Below are positions 43,427-53,599 of a DNA stretch of 64,000 nt, in pieces. The translations under genes were made by a program, and so were the position numbers. Source of the stretch: Cohnella fermenti (lineage in GTDB: Bacteria; Bacillota; Bacilli; Paenibacillales; Paenibacillaceae); NCBI RefSeq assembly GCF_004801405.1, contig NZ_SSOB01000013.1, positions 62,001 to 126,000 on the forward strand, written 5' to 3'. The notes below the pieces were generated by a model. It did not search any database, had not been told where the DNA came from, and saw nothing but the letters and a program-made list of their open reading frames with translations. Numbering within the stretch: position 1 is the first letter of the stretch; every line of letters starts with the position of its first letter.

Positions 43427-44476
43427 TCAGCCGAACTGAACAACGTTGCCGTTATTAAGGGGCCGGTTCGTCTGGCTCTTCCACCACGGCGAATCCGGAT
43501 GAGGCTCTTCCGCTCCCCGCCCCAGGTAGACCACTTCCCCGATTCGCGGGATACGGATCGTCACTCCCCGCTTCTCCGCTTCGGCGGATACCCGCGCGGC
43601 AGGGTCGTTCCAGGCATGAAGCGCCAAGGTGAAGCCTCCCCAGTGAACGGGCAGAAGCTCCTCCCCCTTCACGTCCAGGAATGCCTGAACGGTCTCCTCG
43701 GGAAGCATATGAACGCCATGCCAGCGCTCGTCGTACTGCCCGCATTCCATAATAGCCAGGTCGAACGGGCCGTGCTGCTCGCCGATTCTCTTGAAGTGCG
43801 GGCCGTAGCCGCCGTCTCCGCTGTAGAAGAGACTTCTGCTCTCCGTCTTGATGATCCACGAGCACCAGAGCGTGGAGTCCCGATCGAACAGGCCGCGCCC
43901 CGAGAAGTGTCTCGCCGGCGCGCAGGCGAATCGGATGCCCTTCGCCTCGCGTTCGTCGCCCCAGTCCATCTCGATGACGGCATCCGCAGCCGCCCCTCTC
44001 TTCCTCAGCCGCTTGCCGACGCCGAGCGGAACGAGGAACAGGTCCGTCTTCGGGATCAGCTTCCGTATGGAGCCCGAGTCCAGATGGTCGTAATGGTCGT
44101 GGGAGAGGACAACAATGTCGACGCGCGGCAGCTCGTCGATGGAGATCGGAAGCCCGACGCTATAGCGCCGGTTGCGCCCGAACGGAATCGGCGACGGGCT
44201 GCGGCCGAGCATCGGGTCGATCAGGATCGTCTTGCCGTCCAGTTGCAGCAGGCCGGCTGAATGGCCGAACCATACGACCTTGTCTTGCCCGTCCCGCAGC
44301 GCTTCCTGCCCGAGCGGAACAACGGGAAGCGGCCGTGCCGGCTTCCGGAGGGTTCGTGAGGACATCATCTCCCGCAGCAGCGAGAAGACGTCTCTGGCGG
44401 TTAATTTATTCATCGCCGGAATCTCGTTCAGGAACTTGCCGTTCTTGGCCCGGCGGGATCGGTTCCACTCGCTCAT
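43427..44476 (-). CDS. MBL-fold metallohydrolase, NAPE-PLD/UlaG-like
   Basis: 349 residues; ATG 44476 with GGAGGAGAG upstream. Metallo-beta-lactamase fold: WFGHSAGLLQLDGKTILIDPMLG, zinc motif SHDHYDHLDSGSI near 124-136, APARHFSGRGLFDRDSTLWCSWII, YSGDGGYGPHF, and PVHWGGFTLALHAW near the end. The HFSGRG...LWCSWI stretch is as in N-acyl-phosphatidylethanolamine phospholipase D-like proteins. Soluble; substrate unknown. Confidence 0.87.
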   Translation of the reverse strand: MSEWNRSRRAKNGKFLNEIPAMNKLTARDVFSLLREMMSSRTLRKPARPLPVVPLGQEALRDGQDKVVWFGHSAGLLQLDGKTILIDPMLGRSPSPIPFGRNRRYSVGLPISIDELPRVDIVVLSHDHYDHLDSGSIRKLIPKTDLFLVPLGVGKRLRKRGAAADAVIEMDWGDEREAKGIRFACAPARHFSGRGLFDRDSTLWCSWIIKTESRSLFYSGDGGYGPHFKRIGEQHGPFDLAIMECGQYDERWHGVHMLPEETVQAFLDVKGEELLPVHWGGFTLALHAWNDPAARVSAEAEKRGVTIRIPRIGEVVYLGRGAEEPHPDSPWWKSQTNRPLNNGNVVQFG

Positions 44477-44708
44477 CGTCGATCTCTCCTCCGCTCTCGT
44501 TATTAACCGATAATACAAATGGTTGATAGCGTTAGTCTAATCCTCCCGGAGAACCGATGTCAAACCCGCCCCGGGCTTGCCTGTCCGCAAGGGGGCTGCG
44601 AGGGTACCAAGGGCAAGAAAAAGAAAAGAAAATATGCTAGGATAGGGATAACGACAAACAGCGAACATTCATTCGGGTGGGCGTGCGGGAAGGAATGGGG
44701 AACGTATC

Positions 44709-47700
44709 ATGGCATTGACGAGCCGGGAAGTGAAGCAGTTGTGCGGCCGCTTCTCCTATGAACGGGGGCAAGCCGCCCTGCAGGGCGGACAGGTGATCTT
44801 GCATCGGGTGGAGCAGCCGGACGTCGGCGACGAGACCAAGCTTGCCTACAGCGCGACGGTCCAATCGAGCCAGCGTTACGATGTCGTTGTCGAGCTGTCC
44901 GGGCAAGGCCGCGTTCCCGATGTGAACGCAAGCTGCACATGCCCCTCGCTCGCCTCCTATTCCCAGCTCTGCTCGCATATCGCCGCCGTTCTTCTGGCGA
45001 TTGTCGAGCTGACCAAGTCGGGGACGGTTCCGCAGCCGCAGGAAGAGAAGAACGCCGCCTCCGCAGCCGTCCCCCGCCCGGCCCAGGGGAAACCGCTCGA
45101 CGAGAAGCTGCTGAGTCTCTTCCTGCCCGAAGCGCCGACGCTCGGCGCTCGGGCGGCCTCCTACGGCGAGGAACGCCCCCTGCTCGAGATCGAGTACGTC
45201 TGCCGGCCGCTTCCGTATGGCATTCCCGAGCCGGAATGGCTGATCGGCGTGGAACTGAACGTCGGCAGCGGGAAGCGCCATCCCGTTGCCGACATCCGCG
45301 AGTTCCTGAAGCGCTGCGAGCGCGGGGAACGGTATGCCTTCGCGCGGGGAGCCGAGTTCGACCCGGCTCGCCATGCGCTGTCTCCGCGCGACGACGAGAT
45401 CGTGCGCCTGCTCGCCCGGATCTCCTCCCATGAACGAACGGCGCTGGCCGCCGCTCCGGTCATCCAGACTCGCGTGAAGTCCGGCAGCAGCGAGCGCACG
45501 CTGCCGATCCCTCCCGTCTATTGGGAGTCGCTGCAGCCGCTGCTGGCCGCCGCCGAGCATGCCCGCCTGGCGACCGAGCATTCCGGGGAAGGCAAGCTCG
45601 CCGTCTCGGACCGCCCCGTCCCGCTGCGCTTCGAGCTCGGCGAAGCGGAGGACGGCGAGTATGCGCTGCGGGCTGCCGGTCTCGACCGCCTGCTCGTGCT
45701 CAAGGCGTACGGCCTCGCCATCGCGGACGGGGAGCTGTGCCGGATTCCCGCTGCCGAATGCCGGCAGCTTGCCGAACTGAAGAAGCTGCTCGGCGACGAG
45801 CACGGCAGCGGCAGCGCCGGCAGCGGCGAACGGCTGCCGATCTCCGCCGCCCGCATCGGCGCCTTCGTCGAGCACGCCGCGCCCGGATTGATGCGCCTCG
45901 GAACGGTCGTCATCGATCCGGTTCTCTCCGAGAAGCTGACGCGACGACCGCTGCGGGCGAAGCTGTTCCTCGACCGCGTGCGGGACCGCCTGCTGGCCGG
46001 CCTCGAATTCCATTACGGCGATATCGTCGTCCACCCGCTGGAAGCGGACGAACGTCGGCATCGTTCCGATCGCATCCTGATCCGGGAGGGCGAGAAGGAG
46101 CAGGCGATTCTTCGCATCATGAACGCCGGCGGCTTCTACAAGACCGAAGGCGGTTATGTCATGGCGGACGAGGACGCGGAATACGAGTTCCTGTACCATA
46201 AGCTTCCGGAGCTGGAGAAGCTGGCGCAAGTGTACGCGACGACCGCCGTGAAGCTGCGCCTTCATTCCGGCCCTTCCCCCGTCGTCGTGACCGTCCAGAC
46301 GGAGGAACGGATGGATTGGCTCGAATTCCGCTTCGACCTGGACGGCATTCGCGACTCGGAGCTGAAGGAGATCGTGAAGGCGCTCCAGGAGAAGCGCAAG
46401 TATTACCGGCTGCCCGAAGGGACGCTGCTCTCGCTCGAGAGCCCTTCCTTCTTGGAGGTCATGCGGCTGCTCGACGAGGCGGCCATCCGGAAGAACGAAT
46501 GGTACAATTCGCGTGCGCGCGTCCCTCTCTCCCGCGCCCTGCTGCTCACAGGCGCGCTCGACCGGGAGAAGAGCGACGCCGTCCGCTTCGCCAAGTCCGT
46601 GCGCAAGCTGCTCGAGAACATGAGGAACCCCGACCACCTCGACCACGAGGTGCCGGAGTCCCTCTCCCCGATTCTGCGGGATTACCAGAAGTATGGCTAC
46701 CAGTGGATGAAGACGCTCGCCCATTACCGCTTCGGAGGCATTCTGGCCGACGAGATGGGGCTCGGCAAGACGCTCCAGAGCATCGCGTATCTCGTCTCGG
46801 AGCTGCCCGGCATCCGCGCATCCGCGCAGCCCGCCCTGATCGTCTGCCCGGCCTCCCTCGTCTACAACTGGCTCAGCGAGCTGCGCCGCTTCGCGCCGGA
46901 GGTTCGCGCCGCGGTCGTCGACGGCGCCGAAGCGGATCGCACGGCCGTCTGGCGCAGCGTAGAGCGCAGAGCGGCTGCCGAAGCGGCGCCCGACGTGCTG
47001 ATCACGTCCTACCCGCTGCTGCGCAAGGACATCCGCCGCCTTCGCCCGCTTGCGTTCCACACGCTGCTCCTCGACGAGGCGCAGAACGTCAAGAACGAAG
47101 CGACGCAGACCGCGAAGGCGGTCAAGAGCCTCGCGGCGCCGCGAAGGTTCGCCCTTACCGGAACGCCGATCGAGAATCGTCTCGCCGAGCTGTGGTCGAT
47201 CTGCGATGCGGTGTTCCCCGAGCTGTTCGGCGACAAGAACCGGTTCTTCGAGCTCCCGCCGGGCGAGGTGTCGCGGCGAATCCGTCCCTTCCTGCTGCGC
47301 CGGCGGAAGAACGATGTCCTGCGCGACCTGCCGGACAAGCTCGAGAGCGATCGCCTGTCCGAGCTGCTGCCGGAGCAGAAGAAGCTGTATGTCGCCTATC
47401 TTGCGGAGCTTCGCGCCGAAGCGGTCAAGCATCTGAAGGACAAGGATCACCGACCGAATCGGATTCGAATTCTGGCGGGCCTGACCCGCTTGCGCCAGCT
47501 CATCTGCCACCCGGCGCTGTTCGTCGAAGGCTACAAGGGCGGCTCCGCCAAGCTTGAGCAATTGCTTGAGCTTATCGACGAGGGACTTGCCTCCGGCCGC
47601 CGGATTCTCGTGTTCTCGCAATTCACGACGATGCTCGACTTGATCGGGAAGGAGCTCGTCTACCGCGGCCTCCCCTACTTCCGGCTGGACGGCGAGACGC

Positions 47701-48062
47701 CGCCCGCGGATCGCGTCGAGATGAGCGAACGGTTCAATGCCGGCGAGCTCAGCCTGTTCCTCGTCTCCTTGAAGGCCGGAGGAACCGGCCTCAACCTGAC
47801 GGGCGCCGACACCGTCATCCTGTACGACCTCTGGTGGAACCCGGCCGTCGAGGCGCAAGCGGCGGACCGCGCCCACCGGATCGGCCAGCGGAAGGTCGTT
47901 CAGGTAATCCGAATGGTCGCCAGGGGCACGATCGAGGAACGAATGACCGAGCTTCAGCGGCGCAAGCTGGACCTGATCGACGAGGTGCTCGAGCCGGGCG
48001 CGGGCGAATCGCTCGCCGCCTTGACCGAGGAGGAGCTGCAAGAGCTGCTGCGGCACGACTGA
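44709..48062 (+). CDS. SNF2-family helicase with SWIM zinc finger
   Basis: 1117 residues. A SWIM domain (CTCPSLASYSQLCSH, residues ~77-91) precedes a ~500-residue SNF2-associated region. A two-lobe SNF2 ATPase follows: DEMGLGKTLQSIAYL (Walker A, ~680), LLDEAQNVKN (DEAQ box), ALTGTPIENRLAELWSI, and helicase C with LVFSQFTTML, LVSLKAGGTGLNLTGAD and ADRAHRIGQ. Bacterial members remodel protein-DNA complexes or aid RNA polymerase recycling. Stand-alone gene. Confidence 0.94.
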   Translation: MALTSREVKQLCGRFSYERGQAALQGGQVILHRVEQPDVGDETKLAYSATVQSSQRYDVVVELSGQGRVPDVNASCTCPSLASYSQLCSHIAAVLLAIVELTKSGTVPQPQEEKNAASAAVPRPAQGKPLDEKLLSLFLPEAPTLGARAASYGEERPLLEIEYVCRPLPYGIPEPEWLIGVELNVGSGKRHPVADIREFLKRCERGERYAFARGAEFDPARHALSPRDDEIVRLLARISSHERTALAAAPVIQTRVKSGSSERTLPIPPVYWESLQPLLAAAEHARLATEHSGEGKLAVSDRPVPLRFELGEAEDGEYALRAAGLDRLLVLKAYGLAIADGELCRIPAAECRQLAELKKLLGDEHGSGSAGSGERLPISAARIGAFVEHAAPGLMRLGTVVIDPVLSEKLTRRPLRAKLFLDRVRDRLLAGLEFHYGDIVVHPLEADERRHRSDRILIREGEKEQAILRIMNAGGFYKTEGGYVMADEDAEYEFLYHKLPELEKLAQVYATTAVKLRLHSGPSPVVVTVQTEERMDWLEFRFDLDGIRDSELKEIVKALQEKRKYYRLPEGTLLSLESPSFLEVMRLLDEAAIRKNEWYNSRARVPLSRALLLTGALDREKSDAVRFAKSVRKLLENMRNPDHLDHEVPESLSPILRDYQKYGYQWMKTLAHYRFGGILADEMGLGKTLQSIAYLVSELPGIRASAQPALIVCPASLVYNWLSELRRFAPEVRAAVVDGAEADRTAVWRSVERRAAAEAAPDVLITSYPLLRKDIRRLRPLAFHTLLLDEAQNVKNEATQTAKAVKSLAAPRRFALTGTPIENRLAELWSICDAVFPELFGDKNRFFELPPGEVSRRIRPFLLRRRKNDVLRDLPDKLESDRLSELLPEQKKLYVAYLAELRAEAVKHLKDKDHRPNRIRILAGLTRLRQLICHPALFVEGYKGGSAKLEQLLELIDEGLASGRRILVFSQFTTMLDLIGKELVYRGLPYFRLDGETPPADRVEMSERFNAGELSLFLVSLKAGGTGLNLTGADTVILYDLWWNPAVEAQAADRAHRIGQRKVVQVIRMVARGTIEERMTELQRRKLDLIDEVLEPGAGESLAALTEEELQELLRHD

Positions 48063-48169
48063 CGCCGGCGGAGGCGGGACACGGCAAGGCTAACGCCCGG
48101 CCGGGGCTGCGGCTTCAACCGCCGGCGTTCCGCTCCCGCTGCTCGGCTCTCCGCTGACCCGCTCTCCCG

Positions 48170-49699
48170 TTATTCCAGCTTCAAGCCGAAGATCTTCCCC
48201 CCGCGAGAAGCGACGACCGCATAATCGTCGAACACGGCGGGCGACGCTTCGACGTTCGCACCGAGGCTTGCCTTGCCCTTCACCTGACCGGTCATGGCGG
48301 ATACGACGAACACATTGCCCGCGGAATCCGCCTGAAGCAGGCTCGCATTCCCCTTGCTATCGTACACATCGACCGGCGACGACCAGGCGTACCTTTGCAT
48401 TTTCCACGACCAGAGCTCGTCCCCTGTCTTCTTGTCCAGCGCAACCATCAGACCCGCGCCGAAGCTCCCGTACCTCGCCAGCGTGAAGACGACCCGATCC
48501 GCGATCGCCTGCTTCCCGAGCACCGGCGTCGCCAGCAGCCCCCCGTTCACCGGATGATCCCCAAGCTGCGTGTAGCAAGCGTACTGCTTCTTCCACACGA
48601 CGTCCCCCGTCAAGCCGTTGATCTTGCGAAGCACCGCGTAGCCCTTGCTCCCCTGCTTGTCGACCTCCGTTCCCGTGTACAGATACGGCACGCCGTTCTC
48701 CGTCTCGATCACGATCGTCGCATCGGTATCGTCGACGGACGGAAGCGACCAGATCGGCGTGTTCGTCATCAGATTGATCGCCTGCAGGCTGCCGCCGTTG
48801 TCGGCGAAGTAGGCGTAATGCCCGTACACCGCGACCGAGTTCTCGATGCCTTGATACGAGTTGCCCGCGATCGAATAGCGGTACTTGCTCACCTCCGGCT
48901 TGATCGTCAGCGTCTTCTTCGCCGCATCGAACGCCGTGTTCAGCTTCACGTTGTAGAACATGCCGTTCTCGCCGCCTACGAGCAGCGTATCGTCGAAGCG
49001 GTTAAACAGCGCCGAGCTGTCGAAGGCCCCCCAGCCCCGCTTCGCGAACGAATCGATCCCCTTCATATAGTAAAGCCGCTTCTGGTCGATCAGGCTGTAC
49101 AGCCCGAACCCGATCGTCCCCTTCTCGGGAATGCCCTCGCCCACATAGAGCAGCGGATAGCCCCGGGAATCGACCGAGACGCTCCCCTTGATCGGGTTGC
49201 CGATCTTCAGCGGCTCCCTCGTCTTCTCGCCCGTCTTAAGCTCCAGGAAGTACACGTACCCGTCGAGCGACGCGTAGATAACCTCAGTGAAGTCCTTCAG
49301 CTTCTTGAACTTATCTTGCACATTCATCGCTTGCAGCACATCCGGCTCCCAGCGCACGATGGCCGGTTGACCGGTCCACCCCGCGCCCCCTCCCCAGGAG
49401 CTCGTCTTCGTCGTCAAGCTCCATGCCTTGAGCGGTGTGAACGTCTTCATCTCTACGGTTCCATAAGCGGGAGCGCTGCGCTCGGCCGAGCCGCGGAAGG
49501 TAAGCACGCCGTCCACTTCCGTATAGACACTCGGGAACGCCTGCGGCTGCGGGATGGAGCTCCAGCGGTATTGAATCCGGGAGGTCGCCGCATTCGCAGC
49601 ATTCGCCGCACTCGCCGTGTGCCCCGAGGCATTGCCGATGAGCTCGCTAATTGCGAAGAGAATAATTAATGCAGTTAAATAAGGGCGCAATCGAATCAT
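48170..49699 (-). CDS. exported beta-propeller (PQQ-like repeat) protein
   Basis: 509 residues. Signal peptide YLTALIILFAISELIGNASGHTASAA. The rest shows repeated blades such as VIYASLDGYVYFLELKTGEKTREPLKIGNPI, LLATPVLG...MVALDKKTGDELWSWKMQ and NVFVVSAMTGQVKGKASLGANVEASPAVFDDYAVVASRGGKIFGLKL, typical of PQQ/YrvN-like propellers without cofactor motifs. ATG 49699 is favoured because AGGTGA lies 9 bases upstream. Role unknown, probably extracellular or wall binding. Confidence 0.82.
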   Translation of the reverse strand: MIRLRPYLTALIILFAISELIGNASGHTASAANAANAATSRIQYRWSSIPQPQAFPSVYTEVDGVLTFRGSAERSAPAYGTVEMKTFTPLKAWSLTTKTSSWGGGAGWTGQPAIVRWEPDVLQAMNVQDKFKKLKDFTEVIYASLDGYVYFLELKTGEKTREPLKIGNPIKGSVSVDSRGYPLLYVGEGIPEKGTIGFGLYSLIDQKRLYYMKGIDSFAKRGWGAFDSSALFNRFDDTLLVGGENGMFYNVKLNTAFDAAKKTLTIKPEVSKYRYSIAGNSYQGIENSVAVYGHYAYFADNGGSLQAINLMTNTPIWSLPSVDDTDATIVIETENGVPYLYTGTEVDKQGSKGYAVLRKINGLTGDVVWKKQYACYTQLGDHPVNGGLLATPVLGKQAIADRVVFTLARYGSFGAGLMVALDKKTGDELWSWKMQRYAWSSPVDVYDSKGNASLLQADSAGNVFVVSAMTGQVKGKASLGANVEASPAVFDDYAVVASRGGKIFGLKLE

Positions 49700-49933
49700 G
49701 AACGACACTCACCTGCTCGGCTGAAGTCGGAGCGAGAATCGGAGTTGGAGCGGCTCCGCTTGTTCGATTGTACATGCCGCCTGTCGAGAAGCTTGTCAAA
49801 CGCTCGGAGCGGATCTCGGGAGAGTTTGTCGAAGGTCGTCCATCCGCAGCGAACCCGCGCCGTTCGTCGGTATGACGCGATTCTTGCGGGCATAGAGTAC
49901 CCATAGAACAGCGGAAAAGGAGTGATTCCCGCG

Positions 49934-50692
49934 ATGCATCCTCCCTATCGTTCCGTTCAGTCGCTCACGTTCGTTCTTATCCACGGTGCCTGGGCCGACA
50001 CCTCGTTCTGGGACGGCGTCTCCGCAGAGCTGCGCCAGATGAGGCACACCGTCCATGCGCCACCTTATGCCGGCCACGACTCGGACCCGAATCGGCAAGC
50101 GACCCACGACATGATCGTGAAGTCCGTCGTCCGTTACATCCTCGAGCAGCGGCTAAGCGACATCGTCCTCGTCGGCCACAGCTTCGGGGGCACGATCATT
50201 CAGAAAGTCGCCGAGCAGCTTCCGGAGCGAATCAGGCGGCTCGTGTTCCTGAACGCGTTCGTGCTGCCCGACGGACAGAGCGTTGCCGAACAGCTTCCTC
50301 CCGCGGCCCAGGCTGCCTTCGCGAAGCTTAGAGCCGCTTCCCCCGACGATACGATCGCGCTTCCCTACCCGTTGTTCCGCGAGTCGTTCGCCAATCTGGG
50401 CAGCAAGGATCAGGTCGATTGGCTGTATTCGCTGACGCCTCCCGAGCCCGCCGGCCCTCTGTACGAGAAGCTGGACCTGAAGAAGTTCTACTCGCTCCCG
50501 ACGCCGCGCAGCTACGTCTATCTGACGGAGGACAACGTGTTCCCGCAGACGGACGAATACAGCTTCCACCCCGCGATGTCCGCGCGGCTCGGCCTGTATC
50601 GGCTCATCAAGGGCTCGGGCGATCATATGGTGACGCCTCGTTACGAGCCGGGGTACGTCGCGCGGCTGCTTTACATGGGGGCGCGGGACTGA
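49934..50692 (+). CDS. alpha/beta hydrolase
   Basis: 252 residues. LTFVLIHGAWADTSFWDGV (oxyanion HG), nucleophile elbow VGHSFGGTIIQ near 83-93, late histidine in GSGDHMVTP. The HGAWADTSFW opening and size resemble the esterase/hydroxynitrile-lyase-like group. ATG 49934 with AAAGGAGTGA ~8 bases upstream; GTG 49922 would sit on top of the site. Substrate unknown. Confidence 0.87.
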   Translation: MHPPYRSVQSLTFVLIHGAWADTSFWDGVSAELRQMRHTVHAPPYAGHDSDPNRQATHDMIVKSVVRYILEQRLSDIVLVGHSFGGTIIQKVAEQLPERIRRLVFLNAFVLPDGQSVAEQLPPAAQAAFAKLRAASPDDTIALPYPLFRESFANLGSKDQVDWLYSLTPPEPAGPLYEKLDLKKFYSLPTPRSYVYLTEDNVFPQTDEYSFHPAMSARLGLYRLIKGSGDHMVTPRYEPGYVARLLYMGARD

Positions 50693-50822
50693 GAGGCTGG
50701 GATGGGAAGCGGGCATCGGTTCCGTCGATGGCCCCATCGAGAAGATTCGACCCATGCACACTTGGAAAATGATACGCTAAAGGAGGGAAACGAAACCACG
50801 TGGATGGAAGGATGATGGCAAG

Positions 50823-51722
50823 ATGAGCAACCTGCTGAACGAACGGCCGCTTGGCGGTCTTTACGTTCCGGTCGTCGCTCCGTTCGGACCGGACGGCGAA
50901 CTGGACATCGCCTCTTATCGCCGTTACATCGGACGGCTCGCGGAAGAGGGCATTCAAGGACTTGTGGTGAACGGCACGACCGGCGAGTCGCCTACCGTCT
51001 CCTGGGAGGAGGTGCGCCTGCTCATCGAGGCGACGCGGGAGATTGTCGGCGAGCGCGAGCTGCCGATTCTTGTCGGCACGGGGACGAACGACACGCGCGC
51101 CACCGTCCGCCGGACGGAGGAGGCGATGCGCTTCGGGGCGGACGGCGCGCTTGTCGTCGTTCCCTATTACAGCCGCCCTTCTCAGGAGGGCATCGTCGAG
51201 CACTTCCGCCAAGCGGCCGCGACCGGGCTGCCTGTCGTCGCGTACGAGATTCCCGCGCGAACCGGCGTGCGGCTGACGCCGGAAGCCGCCCTCGCGATTC
51301 TGTCGATGGACGGGGTCATCGGCATGAAGGACAGCTCGGGCGATCTAACGCTGCTCCGCGAATTGCTTCGGCGAGGGAACCGCAAGCCGGTCCTGTGCGG
51401 GGAAGACGCCCTCCTCCCGGAGATGCTGCTCGCAGGCGCGGCGGGCGGTTTTCTCGCTTCGGCGAACGCGCACACCGCCCGGTTCCTCGACGTGCTGCGC
51501 CTGTTCCGGGAAGGCCGCGCTGCGGAGGGCGCCGCCCGGTTCGAGGAGCTGCAGGCCTGCATCCGGCTCCTCTTCCGCGAACCGAATCCGGCGCCGCTCA
51601 AGTGGCTGCTCGCCCGCAGCGGAGCGATCTCCTGCGAGCGAACGCGGCTGCCTCTCGTCGGCATCACGGACAGCCTCAAGCGTGAGCTGGAGCCGTATAT
51701 CCCGGCGGCTTCACTCGCTTGA
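50823..51722 (+). CDS. DapA-family aldolase (dihydrodipicolinate synthase-like)
   Basis: 299 residues, class I aldolase TIM barrel. LVVNGTTGESPTVSWEE (phosphate/pyruvate loop), the tyrosine-containing VAYEIPARTGVRL, and Schiff-base lysine in GVIGMKDSSGDLTLL. Near-complete conservation of the DapA pattern makes 4-hydroxy-tetrahydrodipicolinate synthase likely, but it is outside a lysine operon and N-acetylneuraminate lyase-like functions are possible. Dipicolinate demand in sporulation could explain a paralogue. Confidence 0.85.
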   Translation: MSNLLNERPLGGLYVPVVAPFGPDGELDIASYRRYIGRLAEEGIQGLVVNGTTGESPTVSWEEVRLLIEATREIVGERELPILVGTGTNDTRATVRRTEEAMRFGADGALVVVPYYSRPSQEGIVEHFRQAAATGLPVVAYEIPARTGVRLTPEAALAILSMDGVIGMKDSSGDLTLLRELLRRGNRKPVLCGEDALLPEMLLAGAAGGFLASANAHTARFLDVLRLFREGRAAEGAARFEELQACIRLLFREPNPAPLKWLLARSGAISCERTRLPLVGITDSLKRELEPYIPAASLA

Positions 51723-51782
51723 TGGCAACTCGACTCGCTTGTCTCTTTTCCGACAGCCCAATCCGGAAGCCCAACGAACCGC

Positions 51783-51804
51783 AAAAAAGCCCCCGTGAGG
51801 GGGC
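51783..51804 (-). terminator. Terminator after glutathione peroxidase gene
   Basis: GCCCCC-TCAC-GGGGGC on the minus strand followed by TTTTTTG. Confidence 0.9.
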
Positions 51805-51853
51805 AAATTCGCGACGCTTATGCGTATGCGCAAACCACATCTAACGCCGCTTG

Positions 51854-52324
51854 TTACAGCAGCGCGGCCAGCTTCTCTTCGAACTCGGCCGGCGCCACCA
51901 TCGGATCGATGCGCTCGACGACATTGCCCTCGCGATCGACGATAAACTTCGTGAAGTTCCACTTGATGTCGAATTGATCGGCAGGCCCGCGGCTCGTCAA
52001 GTACTTGAACAGCGGATGCGCGTCGTCGCCGATGACCTCGAGCTTCTCGAAGAGCGGGAACGTAACGCCGTAGTTGAGCGTGCAGAACGCTTCGATCTTC
52101 TCGTTGCTCTCGGGCTCCTGCTCCTTGAACTGATTGCTCGGGAAGCCGAGGATAACAAGCCCGCGGTCCTTGTACGTCTCGTACAGCGCCTGCAAGCCTT
52201 CGTATTGGGGAGTCAGCCCGCACTTGCTGGCGGTGTTCACGATAAGCAGCACCTTGCCGGCATACTGCTCGAGCGTCGTCTCCGTCCCTCGAATCGTCTT
52301 AACGGAATAATCGTAAACGGACAT
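51854..52324 (-). CDS. glutathione peroxidase-family thiol peroxidase (Cys form)
   Basis: 156 residues. NTASKCGLTPQYEGLQALY (peroxidatic Cys in place of selenocysteine), GFPSNQFKEQEP and KWNFTKFIVDREG are the three GPx signatures. Bacterial Cys-GPx use thioredoxin. ATG 52324 with GGGAGGT upstream. Monocistronic with its own terminator. Confidence 0.93.
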   Translation of the reverse strand: MSVYDYSVKTIRGTETTLEQYAGKVLLIVNTASKCGLTPQYEGLQALYETYKDRGLVILGFPSNQFKEQEPESNEKIEAFCTLNYGVTFPLFEKLEVIGDDAHPLFKYLTSRGPADQFDIKWNFTKFIVDREGNVVERIDPMVAPAEFEEKLAALL

Positions 52325-52379
52325 GTGGCCATACCTCCCTAGTATACGTTCCAGAATTACCGTTCGTAACAGCTAATCT

Positions 52380-52635
52380 TCTACCCCCGACTTCCCCGCA
52401 AAAAATGATGATAAGCGGAGGAGACTCGATACGCGGGTGGAGCGACTGGGATACCCCACCCCAGTATGTATCGCAGCTCTGCCCTGTGTGGGGGCCCTGC
52501 CCTTTTCGCAAGTGGGTGCCTTATCCCCTCGAATCAGTATCCTAATTATTGGAAAATCCAGGGCGAAGCCTGAACGGCAGGGATAAGGCCCCCTTTTTGA
52601 AATACCGGATGGCACTTGCGACCAAGCACCCAATA
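52380..52635 (+). ncRNA. Highly structured intergenic region, candidate non-coding RNA
   Basis: No convincing gene. On the plus strand GGGGGCC-CTGCC-CTTTTCGC (from ~52490) can pair with GCGAAG...GGCAG...GGCCCCC (to ~52603), followed by TTTTT. Alternatively GCCTTATCCC (~52517) pairs with GGGATAAGGC (~52590), and flanking CGCAAGTG/CACTTGCG close it. An upstream hairpin with GATAC/GTATC and GGGTGG/CCACCC arms lies at ~52428-52475. Competing pairings are typical of regulatory RNA, but both flanking genes point the wrong way for a leader. I cannot match it to a known RNA class. Confidence 0.45.
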
Positions 52636-52666
52636 CAGGAATAAATTCAATTATTTTCTAATAACC

Positions 52667-53599
52667 TTATTGCTTGCCGAACGTGTCCGTCAGAATCGGA
52701 ACGATCTGCGACTTGCGGGACACGACTCCCTTCAGAATCGCCCTATTGGCGTCAAGCTTGACACCGTAAGCTTGCTCCACGACAGCGGCGGACTTGCCGA
52801 GCGCGATGCCGACGGAATCGTTGTTCAGGATGTCCGTGACGACGAACAGGAACAGGTCCAGGCCCTTCGCGGCGATAATGCCGTTCAGCTTGTCCTCCAG
52901 CTCGGCTTGGCGGCCCAGAACGTCGTTCACGTCGACCGCGTTCACCTGCGCGATCTCGACCTTGGCGCTGCCCATCGAGAATTCCTTCGCATCGAGGGAG
53001 ACGAGCTCGTCGATCGACTTGTCGGCCAGATTCGCGCCGGCCTTCAGCATGTCGAGGCCGTATGCGTCCGCGTCGACGCCGGCGATCACAGCCAGCTCGC
53101 GCGCGGCGGCAACGTCTTCCGGCGTGCAGGTCGGCGACTTGAACAGCAGGGAATCCGAGATGATGGCGGAGAGCATGAGGCCCGCGATGTCCTTGGAGAT
53201 CTCGACGCCGTTCTCCTTGTACAGCTTCTTCAGAATCGTCGCCGTGCAGCCGACCGGCTCCGCGCGGTAGTACAGCGGCCCGCTCGTCTCGAAGTTCGCG
53301 ATGCGGTGATGGTCGATTACTTCGACAACGCGAACTTGATCGATGTCGCTGACGCTCTGTTGGCGTTCGTTATGGTCGACGAGAATAACTTCCTTGACTT
53401 CGTTCGCTACCGTCTCGACAAGGCGAGGAGCAGCCGCTTGGAACGTGTCAAGCGCGAACTGCGTCTCGGCGCCGACGTTGCCCAGGCGAACGGCTTCGAC
53501 GTCCTGGCCGAGCTTCGTCTTCAGATCGGCATACGCGATGGCAGAGCAGATGGTGTCCGTGTCAGGATTCTTATGTCCGAAGATCAATGCTTTTCCCAT
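52667..53599 (-). CDS. ppaC: manganese-dependent inorganic pyrophosphatase
   Basis: 310 residues of the DHH phosphoesterase family. [21 protein letters not shown] (metal-binding HxxxxD), [30 protein letters not shown], then the DHHA2 domain with a terminal [13 protein letters not shown] (substrate-binding SRK). Start at ATG 53599, with AAGGAG nine bases upstream; ATG 53605 is too near the site. Confidence 0.96.
   Translation of the reverse strand: MGKALIFGHKNPDTDTICSAIAYADLKTKLGQDVEAVRLGNVGAETQFALDTFQAAAPRLVETVANEVKEVILVDHNERQQSVSDIDQVRVVEVIDHHRIANFETSGPLYYRAEPVGCTATILKKLYKENGVEISKDIAGLMLSAIISDSLLFKSPTCTPEDVAAARELAVIAGVDADAYGLDMLKAGANLADKSIDELVSLDAKEFSMGSAKVEIAQVNAVDVNDVLGRQAELEDKLNGIIAAKGLDLFLFVVTDILNNDSVGIALGKSAAVVEQAYGVKLDANRAILKGVVSRKSQIVPILTDTFGKQ

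Noticed and set aside
44637..48056. 1139-codon open frame on the minus strand
   Set aside because: Antisense shadow of the SNF2 helicase, which has all helicase motifs and a ribosome site.
52373..52633. 86-codon minus-strand frame between the peroxidase and ppaC
   Set aside because: Lies over the structured inverted repeats, has no ribosome site and an atypical composition.
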